Positions 1 to 7,293 of a stretch of DNA of 12,825 bases are shown here, in pieces. This stretch comes from 66-474 sp035695065 (GTDB lineage Bacteria; Pseudomonadota; Gammaproteobacteria; Xanthomonadales; Rhodanobacteraceae). A model generated the notes under the pieces. That model searched no databases and was not told the origin of the DNA. It worked only from the letters and a program-made list of their open reading frames with translations. A program made the position numbers and the translations under genes. The stretch is taken from assembly GCA_035695065.1 (NCBI GenBank), contig DASSEW010000085.1, positions 1-12,825 of the forward strand, read 5' to 3'. Position 1 is the stretch's first letter, and every line of letters starts with the position of its first letter.

Positions 1-1133
1 CCCACGGTGAGCATCAGCTCGCGTGAATTCGGATCGAACGCCTGCTCGGAAACCAGGCTCAGCACGCCCAGGACCTGGCCTTGCGCGGACAACGGCAGGC
101 ACAACGTGTGCCCGGCGGTGACCCCGGCATGGACCAGGTGCGCGCAGGTCGGTGCGGCGATTTCGCCGAAGCCGGGATGCGCCTGGCTGCGGCGCAGGGC
201 CCAGCATTCGTCCGGCGCGAACGTGCCTTCGGCCAGGTCGGGGCCGCGCGCGCCCCAGTGCATGCGGGCCTCGACGACGTTGTGCGAGGCATTGATCAGC
301 AGCAGGCATCCGGACATTTCCGGCAGCAGCGGCGGCAGCGCACGCTCGATCACCGAGATCGCCTCGTCCGGCTCGCGGCAGCTCTGCAGCATTTCGCCGA
401 GCAGCGAAAGCCGGCGCAGCGTTTCGGCCAGTTGCCGCGCATCGCCCAGCGCGCTCTGCAATTCCCATGAGCCCTGCTCGAGATCGCGTTCGGTGCGCAG
501 GCGCTTGCGGTGCTCGTACGTGATCGTGAAAAACGCCCGCAGCATCAGCCCGATCACGGTGAGCGTTGCGAGGAAAGCCACGATTCCGACGTATTGCGCG
601 TTGCGGTCGCGATGGCGCTGCCGCACGCCCAGCAGCCGCGTCTCCTCCGCGCGCATCACTTCGGTCAGATCCATGACCGGGTGCTCCTGGCGGTTGATCA
701 GGGCCACGACGTCCTTGCGCGCGGCCTCCACGCCGTGCTCCTGATAGTCGTCGATGATCGTTTGGAACTTGCCGCGACGTACGACGATCAGCGCACGCAG
801 CCGCGCGACATTGGCGACCTGCACCGGGTTGTCCAGGGTCGATTCGCCGATCGTGTTGACGTCGCGGTCCACCGCGCTCACAGACCGGTAGTACTCGATC
901 AGCGAAACCTTGCGGCCGGTGAGGCCGTAGCTGCGCGCATTCATTTCCACCATGCGCAGGTCGTTTTGCAGGACGACCACGTTCTCCCGCACCTGGTAGG
1001 CGTGCACGGTCCATTGCTGGGAGTTCGCGTACTGGCTGGCGCTGTACGCGCCCAGCGCGGCCAGCAGCAGGACCAGCAGCGCGCCGGCCGCGAACTTCGC
1101 CATCAGCGGCCGCGTGTAGCGCCAATAGAGCAC
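1..1133 (-). CDS. CHASE3-GAF membrane sensor protein, 3' end outside window (possible diguanylate cyclase or histidine kinase)
   Basis: The minus frame is open from about 1139 down to base 1 without a stop, so at least 377 residues are present and the C-terminus is missing. I chose the GTG at 1133 because a GGGAG lies 9 bases before it; GTG 1139 and ATG 1103 are alternatives. Seen in the translation: a membrane helix at about residues 14-36; a periplasmic stretch at 37-180 with CHASE3-like features (RSYGLTGRK, DNPVQ, then EETRLLGVRQ); a second helix at about 181-203; a charged, probably coiled-coil linker at 205-250; then a GAF-like domain to the window edge containing ECWALRR around residue 310. 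CHASE3 is an extracytoplasmic sensing domain of signalling proteins. This GAF type with CWALRR often precedes GGDEF domains, so a diguanylate cyclase is my first guess, but a histidine kinase cannot be excluded. It is divergent from the glutamate dehydrogenase gene. Confidence 0.82.
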   Translation of the reverse strand, partial: MLYWRYTRPLMAKFAAGALLVLLLAALGAYSASQYANSQQWTVHAYQVRENVVVLQNDLRMVEMNARSYGLTGRKVSLIEYYRSVSAVDRDVNTIGESTLDNPVQVANVARLRALIVVRRGKFQTIIDDYQEHGVEAARKDVVALINRQEHPVMDLTEVMRAEETRLLGVRQRHRDRNAQYVGIVAFLATLTVIGLMLRAFFTITYEHRKRLRTERDLEQGSWELQSALGDARQLAETLRRLSLLGEMLQSCREPDEAISVIERALPPLLPEMSGCLLLINASHNVVEARMHWGARGPDLAEGTFAPDECWALRRSQAHPGFGEIAAPTCAHLVHAGVTAGHTLCLPLSAQGQVLGVLSLVSEQAFDPNSRELMLTV

Positions 1134-1175
1134 CCGCACGGACTCCCGCGCTGGATTCAGCGGGTGGGCGGGCGC

Positions 1176-1181
1176 TATGCT
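1176..1181 (+). promoter_or_regulatory. possible -10 element of the glutamate dehydrogenase gene
   Basis: TATGCT lies in the 88-base divergent gap, 40 bases before the preferred ATG at 1222, and matches four of six sigma70 -10 bases. No convincing -35 box sits at the expected distance. If used, transcription would start near 1188. That would place the upstream in-frame ATG at 1177 outside the mRNA and so favour the start at 1222. This is weak evidence based on position and composition only. Confidence 0.3.
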
Positions 1182-1221
1182 TTGCGTCCTCACTTCCCCC
1201 AGATTGTCCGCAATCCCCGCC

Positions 1222-4200
1222 ATGAATGACCTTCGTGCCCCGTCCGGGGCCGCTGACCTTGCTTCCCTGTTGGATTCGGCGCGGAGCAAGTTCTCCGCCA
1301 ACCGCGCGCCGCTCGCGGAACAATTTGTGAAAACGTGCTGCGCGTCACTCGATCCGGGCGAGCTGGCCGAGCGTAGTGTAGCTGCGTGGGCGGCCCTGCT
1401 TTCTGAACTGTTCAACTTTTCCGCGACCCGGCAGCCGGGCCAGACCCTGGTGCGCGCCTTCAACCCCGACCGGGAGCGCGACGGCTGGGAGTGCGGCTGC
1501 TCGGTGGTCGAGGTGGTGACCGACGACATGCCGTTCCTGGTGGACACGGTCGGCATGGCCGTGACCGGCGCCAAGCTGCAGATCCACCGGCTGATCCATC
1601 CGGTGCTGAACGTGACCCGTGATGCGCGCGGCGAGATCACGGCGCTGGACGGCAGCGGCGACGCGCGGCTCGAATCGGTGATGCACGTCGAGGTGGACCG
1701 CCTCAGCGAGGAGGAATTGCAGGACCTGCAGAAGGCCGTCGCCGCTTCCTTCGGCGACGTGCGCGCCTCGGTCGAGGACTGGCGCGCGATGCGCGACAAG
1801 ATGCTGGAGATCGCCGACAACCTGCCGCAGCGGCGCATGCCGTTCAACGCGGAGGAAGTCGCCGAGGCGCAGGCGTTCCTGCGCTGGGCGGTGGACGACC
1901 ACTTCACCTTCCTCGGCTACCGCGAATACGCGGTGATCGAATCCGGCGGCGACGAACTGCTGCAGGCGAAACCGGATTCCGGGCTGGGCATCCTGCGCAG
2001 CATGGATCTGGCCGTCGCGCCGCGCTCGCTGAAGTCGCTGGCCGCGACCAAGCTGCCGGTATCCGGCTCGATGGACGCGATCATCCTGACCAAGACCAAC
2101 GCGCGCTCGCGCGTGCACCGCCCCGGTTACATGGATTACATCGGCGTGCTGTGCTTCGACGAGAACGACAAGCCGGTCGGTGAGCAGCGCTTCCTCGGCC
2201 TGTTCACGTCCACTGCCTACATGCGCCGTCCGCAGGACGTGCCGCTCGTGCGGCAGAAGGTGGAAGCGGTGATGCAGCGCTCCGGCCTGCGCCGTGATTC
2301 GCATTCGGGCAAGGCACTGCGACACATCCTGGAAACGTTGCCGCGCGAGGAACTGCTGCAATGTTCCGGCGACGAGCTGTTCGCGCTGGCGAACGGCATC
2401 TTCGAATTGAAGGAACGCGCGCGTCCGCGGCTGTTTGTGCGCCGCGATGCCTACGGCCGGTTCTTCTCGTGCCTGGTGTTCATTCCGCGCGACCACTTCA
2501 ACACCGGCGTGCGCGAGAAAGTGGAAGCGATGCTGATGGGGATGCTGCGCGGCGAACGCGTGGATTCCACCATCACCATCGGCGATTCGCCGCTGGCGCG
2601 CCTGCACGCGATCGTGCGGCCGCGGCCGGGCGACCATCCGCAATTCGACGTCGGCGCGATGCAGGCGCGGCTCGCGGAGGTGGTGCGCAACTGGCACGAC
2701 GACCTGCGCGACGCGCTGGTCGAGCGCGTGGGCGAGGAACGCGGCCTGCAACTGCTGTCGCGCTACGGTCGCGCGCTCTCGGCCGGCTACATCGAGGAAG
2801 TCACCCCGCAACGCGCGGCGCAGGACGTCGAGACGCTGGCCGAACTTTCCGCGCAGGATGACCTGCGCGTGCGCCTTTACCGCTCGCACAATCGCGACGA
2901 GCTGCACTTCAAGATCTTCCGCAGCGGGCCGGACATCGCGCTTTCGGAAGTGCTGCCGCTTCTCGAGAACGCGGGGCTCAAGGTCCTGACCGAGCAGGTC
3001 TACACGCTGGAGGTCCGCGGCGCCAGCCTGTGCATCCAGGACGTCACCGTGCAGGCGGCGCGGCCGCTGGCCTTCGACGTCGATTCGCTGCACGGCAATT
3101 TCGAGGCGGCGTTCGAAGCCATCTGGCGCGGCCGCGCGGAGAACGACAGCTTCAACAAGCTGCTGCTGCACGCCAATCTTTCCTGGCGCCAGGTCGCGGT
3201 GCTGCGCGCCTACTGCAAGTACCAGCAGCAGGTCGGCACCACGTTCTCGCAGGCGTACATCGAGGAGACGCTCAACAACTATCCGCTGCTGGCCGGATTG
3301 CTGATCGAGTTGTTCGAGGCTCGCTTCGATCCCGCGCGCGAAAGCAACCAGGATGTGGCGCGGACGCAGTTGCAGGCCGAACTGCAAGCGCTGCTGCCGG
3401 AGAAGGCGCGCGCACGCGAACCGAATTTCGCCGAGCAGGTCGCGGCGGTGCGCGTGCAGCCGCGCGAACACCAGATCGACGGGCTGCTCGGCGCGATCAA
3501 GGCGCTGCTGGAGAACGTCAACAGCCTGGACGAGGACCGCATCCTGCGCGGCTTCGTCGCGCTGATCCGCGCCACGCTGCGCACCAATTATTTCCAGGCG
3601 CACGACGGCAAGCCGGCCGAGTACATCAGCTTCAAATTCGATTCGCACCAGGTGCCGGACGTACCCAAGCCGGTGCCGTACCGCGAGATCTGGGTGTATG
3701 CGCCGCGCGTCGAAGGCGTGCACCTGCGCTTCGGGCCGGTCGCACGCGGCGGCCTGCGCTGGTCGGACCGCCGCGAAGACTTCCGCACCGAGGTGCTGGG
3801 CCTGGTCAAGGCGCAGATGGTGAAGAACACCGTGATCGTGCCGGTGGGCTCGAAGGGCGGCTTCTTCGTCAAGCGTCCGCCCGCAGGCGGCGATCGCGAC
3901 GCGATCCTGGCCGAGGGCATCGCCTGCTACAAGATGTTCATCAACGGCCTGCTTGACATCACCGACAACCTGGTGGACGGCAAGGTCGTGCATCCGCGCG
4001 ACGTGGTGCGCCACGATGCGGATGATCCGTACCTGGTCGTCGCCGCCGACAAGGGCACGGCGACGTTCTCCGACATCGCCAACGGGGTCGCGATCGAACA
4101 CGGCTACTGGCTGGGTGATGCGTTCGCCTCGGGCGGTTCGGCCGGTTACGACCACAAGGCGATGGGCATCACCGCCAAGGGCGGCTGGGAATCGGTGAAG

Positions 4201-6141
4201 CGCCACTTCCGCGCGCTGGGCCGCGACTGCCAGTCGCAGGACTTCACCTGCGTCGGCGTCGGCGACATGTCCGGCGACGTGTTCGGCAACGGCATGCTGC
4301 TGTCCAGGCACACGCGCCTGATCGCCGCGTTCGACCACCGCCACATCTTCCTTGACCCGAATCCGGACGCTGCATCGTCGTTCGCCGAGCGCGAACGCAT
4401 GTTCAAGCTGCCGCGCTCGAGCTGGGACGATTACGACAAGTCCAAGATCAGCGCGGGCGGCGGCGTGTACGCGCGTTCGCTGAAGTCCATCCCGGTCTCG
4501 AAGGAAGTGCGCGCGGCGCTCGGCCTCGGCGCCGAGGTCGAACAATTGACGCCGGTCGAACTGATGCGCGCGGTGCTGAAGGCGCCGGTGGACCTGCTCT
4601 GGAATGGCGGCATCGGCACCTACGTGAAGGCCACGAGCGAAACCAGCGCGGACGTGGGCGATCGCACCAACAACGCGTTGCGCATCGACGGCCACGAGCT
4701 GCGCTGCAAGATCGTGGGCGAGGGCGGCAACCTGGGCTTCACCCAGAAGGGCCGCATCGAGGCTGCGCAAAACGGCGTGCTGTTGAATACGGATTTCATC
4801 GACAACTCGGCCGGCGTGGATACCTCGGACCACGAGGTCAACATCAAGATCCTGCTGAACGATCCGATCCAGCGCGGCGAACTGGACCTGCCCGCCCGCA
4901 ACAAGCTGCTGCATTCGATGACCGACGAGGTCGGGCGACTGGTGCTGTGGGACAACTACCGCCAGAACGTGGCGCTCAGCCTGATGGAGCGCATGTCGGT
5001 GCAGCGGCTGGGTTCCAAGGCGCATTTCATCCGCACGCTGGAAGCGCACGGGCAACTCGATCGCCAGATCGAATCGCTGCCGTCGGATGCGGAACTCGCC
5101 GAGCGCAAGTCGCGGCACCAGGGCCTGACCCGGCCGGAGCTGTGCGTGCTGCTGTCCTACTCCAAGATCGTCCTGTACCAGCAATTGCTGGATTCGGACG
5201 TGCCGGAGGATCCGTGGCTGTCGCGCGAGCTGGCGCGCTACTTCCCGCAGCCGTTGCGCGAGAAGTACGCCGACGCGATGCAGCGCCATCGCCTGAAGCG
5301 CGAGATCATCGCCACCGCGGTGACCAACTCCATGGTCAACCGCATGGGCGCGACCTTCGTGCTGCGCATGCAGGAAGACACCGGCCAGACGCCGGCGGCC
5401 GTCGCGAAAGCCTACAACGCCGCGCGTGAAATCCTGGATGCGCGCACGCTGTGGGCTCGCATCGAGGAGCTGGACGGCACCGTCGCCGAAGGCACGCAGG
5501 TCGACGCGCTGCTGAAGGTCTGGACGCTGCTGCGGCACATGACGCGCTGGCTGTTGAATCGCCCCGGCACCGTGCTGGACATCGCCGGCCTGGTGGAACG
5601 CTATCGGCCCGGCATGGACACGCTGCGCGCCGCGTTGCCGGCTGCGCTCACGCAGACCGGCCGCGCGTCGTTCGACGTGGACATGGAGAAGTGGCAGGGC
5701 ATGGGCTTCCCGGAAGCGCTGGCCGAGGACATGGCCGAGATCCCGGTGCTGGCCGCGGCGCTGGACATCATCGAGACCTCGCGCGAATCGGACCATCCGA
5801 TCGAGCAGGTGGCGCGCGTGTTCTTCGAACTGGGCGAGGCGCTGGACATCGAATGGCTGCGCAGCCAGATCGAGGCGCTGCCGGTGGAAAGCGGCTGGCA
5901 CGCGCAGGCGCGTGGTTCGCTGCGCGACGAACTCGCGTCACAGCAGCGCGCGCTCGCGACGCAGGTGCTGTCGATGAAGACGCACAACGGCGAAAGCGCG
6001 GTGGCGGCGTGGCTCAACCGCGACGACCCGGCGCTGAAGTTCACCCGCGGCATGCTGGATGAGATCCGCACGCAGAACGTGGATTATCCGATCGCGTCGG
6101 TGGCGTTGAGGAGATTGGCGCAGTTGGCGCAGGCGCGGTAG
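1222..6141 (+). CDS. gdhB: NAD-specific glutamate dehydrogenase, large ~180 kDa class
   Basis: This 1639-residue protein fits the large bacterial GDH class, which oxidises L-glutamate with NAD+ to 2-oxoglutarate, ammonium and NADH in the cytoplasm, mainly during amino-acid catabolism. The first ~700 residues would be the regulatory N-terminal part (ACT-like segments in this family). The catalytic core is recognisable from RGGLRWSDRREDF at residue 842, the lysine-rich VKAQMVKN...GSKGGFFVK (about 862-884), GDMSGDVFGNGM at 1014, NGGIGTYVK near 1128-1136 and EGGNLGFTQKGR at 1167. A helical C-terminal domain follows. The frame is intact. The frame also opens at ATG 1177, but ATG 1222 is preferred because a possible -10 box covers 1176-1181. 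Neither start has a good ribosome site. The symbol follows Pseudomonas usage. A possible promoter lies upstream, divergent from the CHASE3 gene. No partner gene is adjacent. Confidence 0.96.
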   Translation: MNDLRAPSGAADLASLLDSARSKFSANRAPLAEQFVKTCCASLDPGELAERSVAAWAALLSELFNFSATRQPGQTLVRAFNPDRERDGWECGCSVVEVVTDDMPFLVDTVGMAVTGAKLQIHRLIHPVLNVTRDARGEITALDGSGDARLESVMHVEVDRLSEEELQDLQKAVAASFGDVRASVEDWRAMRDKMLEIADNLPQRRMPFNAEEVAEAQAFLRWAVDDHFTFLGYREYAVIESGGDELLQAKPDSGLGILRSMDLAVAPRSLKSLAATKLPVSGSMDAIILTKTNARSRVHRPGYMDYIGVLCFDENDKPVGEQRFLGLFTSTAYMRRPQDVPLVRQKVEAVMQRSGLRRDSHSGKALRHILETLPREELLQCSGDELFALANGIFELKERARPRLFVRRDAYGRFFSCLVFIPRDHFNTGVREKVEAMLMGMLRGERVDSTITIGDSPLARLHAIVRPRPGDHPQFDVGAMQARLAEVVRNWHDDLRDALVERVGEERGLQLLSRYGRALSAGYIEEVTPQRAAQDVETLAELSAQDDLRVRLYRSHNRDELHFKIFRSGPDIALSEVLPLLENAGLKVLTEQVYTLEVRGASLCIQDVTVQAARPLAFDVDSLHGNFEAAFEAIWRGRAENDSFNKLLLHANLSWRQVAVLRAYCKYQQQVGTTFSQAYIEETLNNYPLLAGLLIELFEARFDPARESNQDVARTQLQAELQALLPEKARAREPNFAEQVAAVRVQPREHQIDGLLGAIKALLENVNSLDEDRILRGFVALIRATLRTNYFQAHDGKPAEYISFKFDSHQVPDVPKPVPYREIWVYAPRVEGVHLRFGPVARGGLRWSDRREDFRTEVLGLVKAQMVKNTVIVPVGSKGGFFVKRPPAGGDRDAILAEGIACYKMFINGLLDITDNLVDGKVVHPRDVVRHDADDPYLVVAADKGTATFSDIANGVAIEHGYWLGDAFASGGSAGYDHKAMGITAKGGWESVKRHFRALGRDCQSQDFTCVGVGDMSGDVFGNGMLLSRHTRLIAAFDHRHIFLDPNPDAASSFAERERMFKLPRSSWDDYDKSKISAGGGVYARSLKSIPVSKEVRAALGLGAEVEQLTPVELMRAVLKAPVDLLWNGGIGTYVKATSETSADVGDRTNNALRIDGHELRCKIVGEGGNLGFTQKGRIEAAQNGVLLNTDFIDNSAGVDTSDHEVNIKILLNDPIQRGELDLPARNKLLHSMTDEVGRLVLWDNYRQNVALSLMERMSVQRLGSKAHFIRTLEAHGQLDRQIESLPSDAELAERKSRHQGLTRPELCVLLSYSKIVLYQQLLDSDVPEDPWLSRELARYFPQPLREKYADAMQRHRLKREIIATAVTNSMVNRMGATFVLRMQEDTGQTPAAVAKAYNAAREILDARTLWARIEELDGTVAEGTQVDALLKVWTLLRHMTRWLLNRPGTVLDIAGLVERYRPGMDTLRAALPAALTQTGRASFDVDMEKWQGMGFPEALAEDMAEIPVLAAALDIIETSRESDHPIEQVARVFFELGEALDIEWLRSQIEALPVESGWHAQARGSLRDELASQQRALATQVLSMKTHNGESAVAAWLNRDDPALKFTRGMLDEIRTQNVDYPIASVALRRLAQLAQAR

Positions 6142-6144
6142 AGC

Positions 6145-6167
6145 GGGACTTGGGACTCGGGACTCGG
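6145..6167. repeat. short heptamer tandem repeat after the glutamate dehydrogenase stop
   Basis: GGGACTT, GGGACTC, GGGACTC and a further GG follow one another with period 7, beginning three bases after the TAG stop at 6139-6141. There are just over three units with one substitution. It is the smallest of three period-7 arrays in this window, all of which start at or shortly after a stop codon. Confidence 0.8.
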
Positions 6168-6183
6168 CGAGCATAAATCCCGC

Positions 6184-6325
6184 CGTCATTCCGGGGCCAT
6201 CCGCGGCTTCATCGCGGATGGAACCCGGAATCCAGTGACTTTGTTCCTTGGGTCTCTGGATCCCGGCTTTCCTCGCTCATGAAAGCGCGGCCATCCTGGC
6301 CGCTCCCTGCATCGCCGGGACGACG
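6184..6325. repeat. nested inverted-repeat element between gdhB and nadK (probable dispersed intergenic repeat)
   Basis: The ends are imperfect inverted copies (CGTCATTCC at 6184 and GGGACGACG at 6317-6325, seven of nine matching). Inside are strong hairpins. ATTCCGGG (6188-6195) pairs with CCCGGAAT (6224-6231) around a 9-bp perfect stem CCATCCGCG/CGCGGATGG (6197-6205, 6213-6221). TCCCGGC (6261-6267) pairs with GCCGGGA (6314-6320), enclosing GCTTTC/GAAAGC (6266-6271, 6281-6286) and GCGGCCA/TGGCCGC (6287-6293, 6297-6303). The CATTCC...GGAATCCAGTGA...CTGGATCCCGGC layout resembles dispersed repeats I know from Xanthomonadales and relatives. It has no open frame of its own and may fold as a terminator for the dehydrogenase transcript. 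Confidence 0.65.
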
Positions 6326-6331
6326 TGTGTG

Positions 6332-6337
6332 TAAACT
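6332..6337 (+). promoter_or_regulatory. possible -10 element of nadK, implying a leaderless transcript
   Basis: TAAACT ends 7 bases before the nadK ATG at 6345, so a transcript from it would begin at or next to the start codon. No Shine-Dalgarno sequence precedes the ATG, which fits leaderless translation. No clear -35 box is visible. The support is the hexamer match and its position only. Confidence 0.35.
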
Positions 6338-6344
6338 GCCGGTC

Positions 6345-7124
6345 ATGCCGCGCACGTCAAGCAAACCCCGCATCGCCTTCGTCGCCTCGCCTTCCGCGAA
6401 GGCGCGCGAAGCGGCGACGCTGCTTATCGGCCGCTACGGCGATACACCGCTGGACGAGGCGGAGCTGATCGTCGCGCTGGGCGGCGACGGTTTCATGCTG
6501 CGCACGCTGCACGAACATCTTGATCGGGGCCTGCCGGTGTACGGCATGAAGCTCGGCCGGGTCGGCTTCCTGATGAACCAGTTCGAGCCGGATGCGCTGG
6601 CGAAGCGGCTGGCCAAGGCACACCCGGCGATCCTGCATCCGCTGGAGATGCGCGTGACGCTGGCCGACGGCAAGGAAGTGACTGCGCTGGCTTTCAACGA
6701 AGTCTCGCTGCTGCGCCAGACCAACCAGGCCGCGCACATCGAAGTGGCGTTGAACGGCGCTGTGAAACTGGAGAACCTGATCTGCGACGGCGTGCTGGTC
6801 GCGACCCCGGCCGGTTCCACCGCCTACAACCTGTCCGCCTACGGACCGATCCTGCCGCTGGACGCCAACGTGCTGGCGTTGACGCCGATCAGCCCGTTCC
6901 GTCCGCGCCGCTGGCGCGGCGCGCTGCTGCCCTCATCCACGGAAGTACGGCTGCGCACGCTCGAACCGGGCCATCGCCCCTTGAGCGCCACCGCGGATTT
7001 CCTCGAAGTGCGCCACGCCCTGGAAGTCACCGTTCGCGAAGCGCGCGAACATGCCGTCACGCTGCTGTTCGACCCGGAACACAACCTGGCGCAGAGAATC
7101 CTGGACGAGCAGTTCGCTCCTTGA
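6345..7124 (+). CDS. nadK: NAD kinase (NAD+ to NADP+)
   Basis: The 259-residue cytoplasmic enzyme phosphorylates NAD+ with ATP (or polyphosphate in some members) to NADP+ and is normally essential. Seen: the family signature GGDG at residues 46-49 in the context ALGGDGFMLRT, FNEVSLLRQ in the middle, and the NAD-binding segment CDGVLVATPAGSTAYN at about 147-162 followed by SAYGPILP. The length matches the short NAD kinases of Xanthomonadales. The frame also opens at ATG 6279, but those extra 22 residues are encoded by the upstream inverted-repeat element and look non-native, so I chose ATG 6345. There is no ribosome site; a possible -10 hexamer immediately upstream suggests a leaderless mRNA. 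The gene is convergent with fimX, and heptamer repeats begin six bases after its stop. Confidence 0.95.
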   Translation: MPRTSSKPRIAFVASPSAKAREAATLLIGRYGDTPLDEAELIVALGGDGFMLRTLHEHLDRGLPVYGMKLGRVGFLMNQFEPDALAKRLAKAHPAILHPLEMRVTLADGKEVTALAFNEVSLLRQTNQAAHIEVALNGAVKLENLICDGVLVATPAGSTAYNLSAYGPILPLDANVLALTPISPFRPRRWRGALLPSSTEVRLRTLEPGHRPLSATADFLEVRHALEVTVREAREHAVTLLFDPEHNLAQRILDEQFAP

Positions 7125-7130
7125 TGCTGC

Positions 7131-7193
7131 GAGCGGTGATTTGTGAGCGGTGAGCAGGGTGAAGCGTGAGCGGTGATTGGTGAGCGGTGAGCG
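7131..7193. repeat. imperfect GTGAGCG heptamer array after nadK
   Basis: From 7143 there are GTGAGCG and GTGAGCA. After a two-base phase shift come GTGAAGC, GTGAGCG, GTGATTG, GTGAGCG and GTGAGCG (7159-7193). A degenerate partial copy GAGCGGTGA begins at 7131, six bases after the nadK stop. On the plus strand every unit carries TGA, so all three forward frames are closed. A small AAAGC/GCTTT hairpin (7197-7201, 7207-7211) separates this array from the next. Confidence 0.85.
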
Positions 7194-7216
7194 GAAAAAG
7201 CGCGAGGCTTTAAGCT

Positions 7217-7293
<77 letters not shown>

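Noticed and set aside
7..1229. Plus-strand open frames over the CHASE3-GAF gene
   Set aside because: The minus-strand frame gives a coherent two-helix CHASE3-GAF protein. The plus frames give low-complexity Arg/Ser/Ala-rich or His/Gln-rich products.
1345..5901. A 1518-codon open frame antisense to the glutamate dehydrogenase gene
   Set aside because: The plus-strand protein carries all family motifs over its whole length. Strong third-position GC bias commonly leaves long antisense frames open, and this translation is arginine-, alanine- and histidine-rich with no recognisable domain.
6279..6344. Upstream extension of nadK starting at ATG 6279
   Set aside because: The extra residues are encoded by the inverted-repeat element, not by conserved NAD kinase sequence. 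A possible -10 box lies between the two starts.
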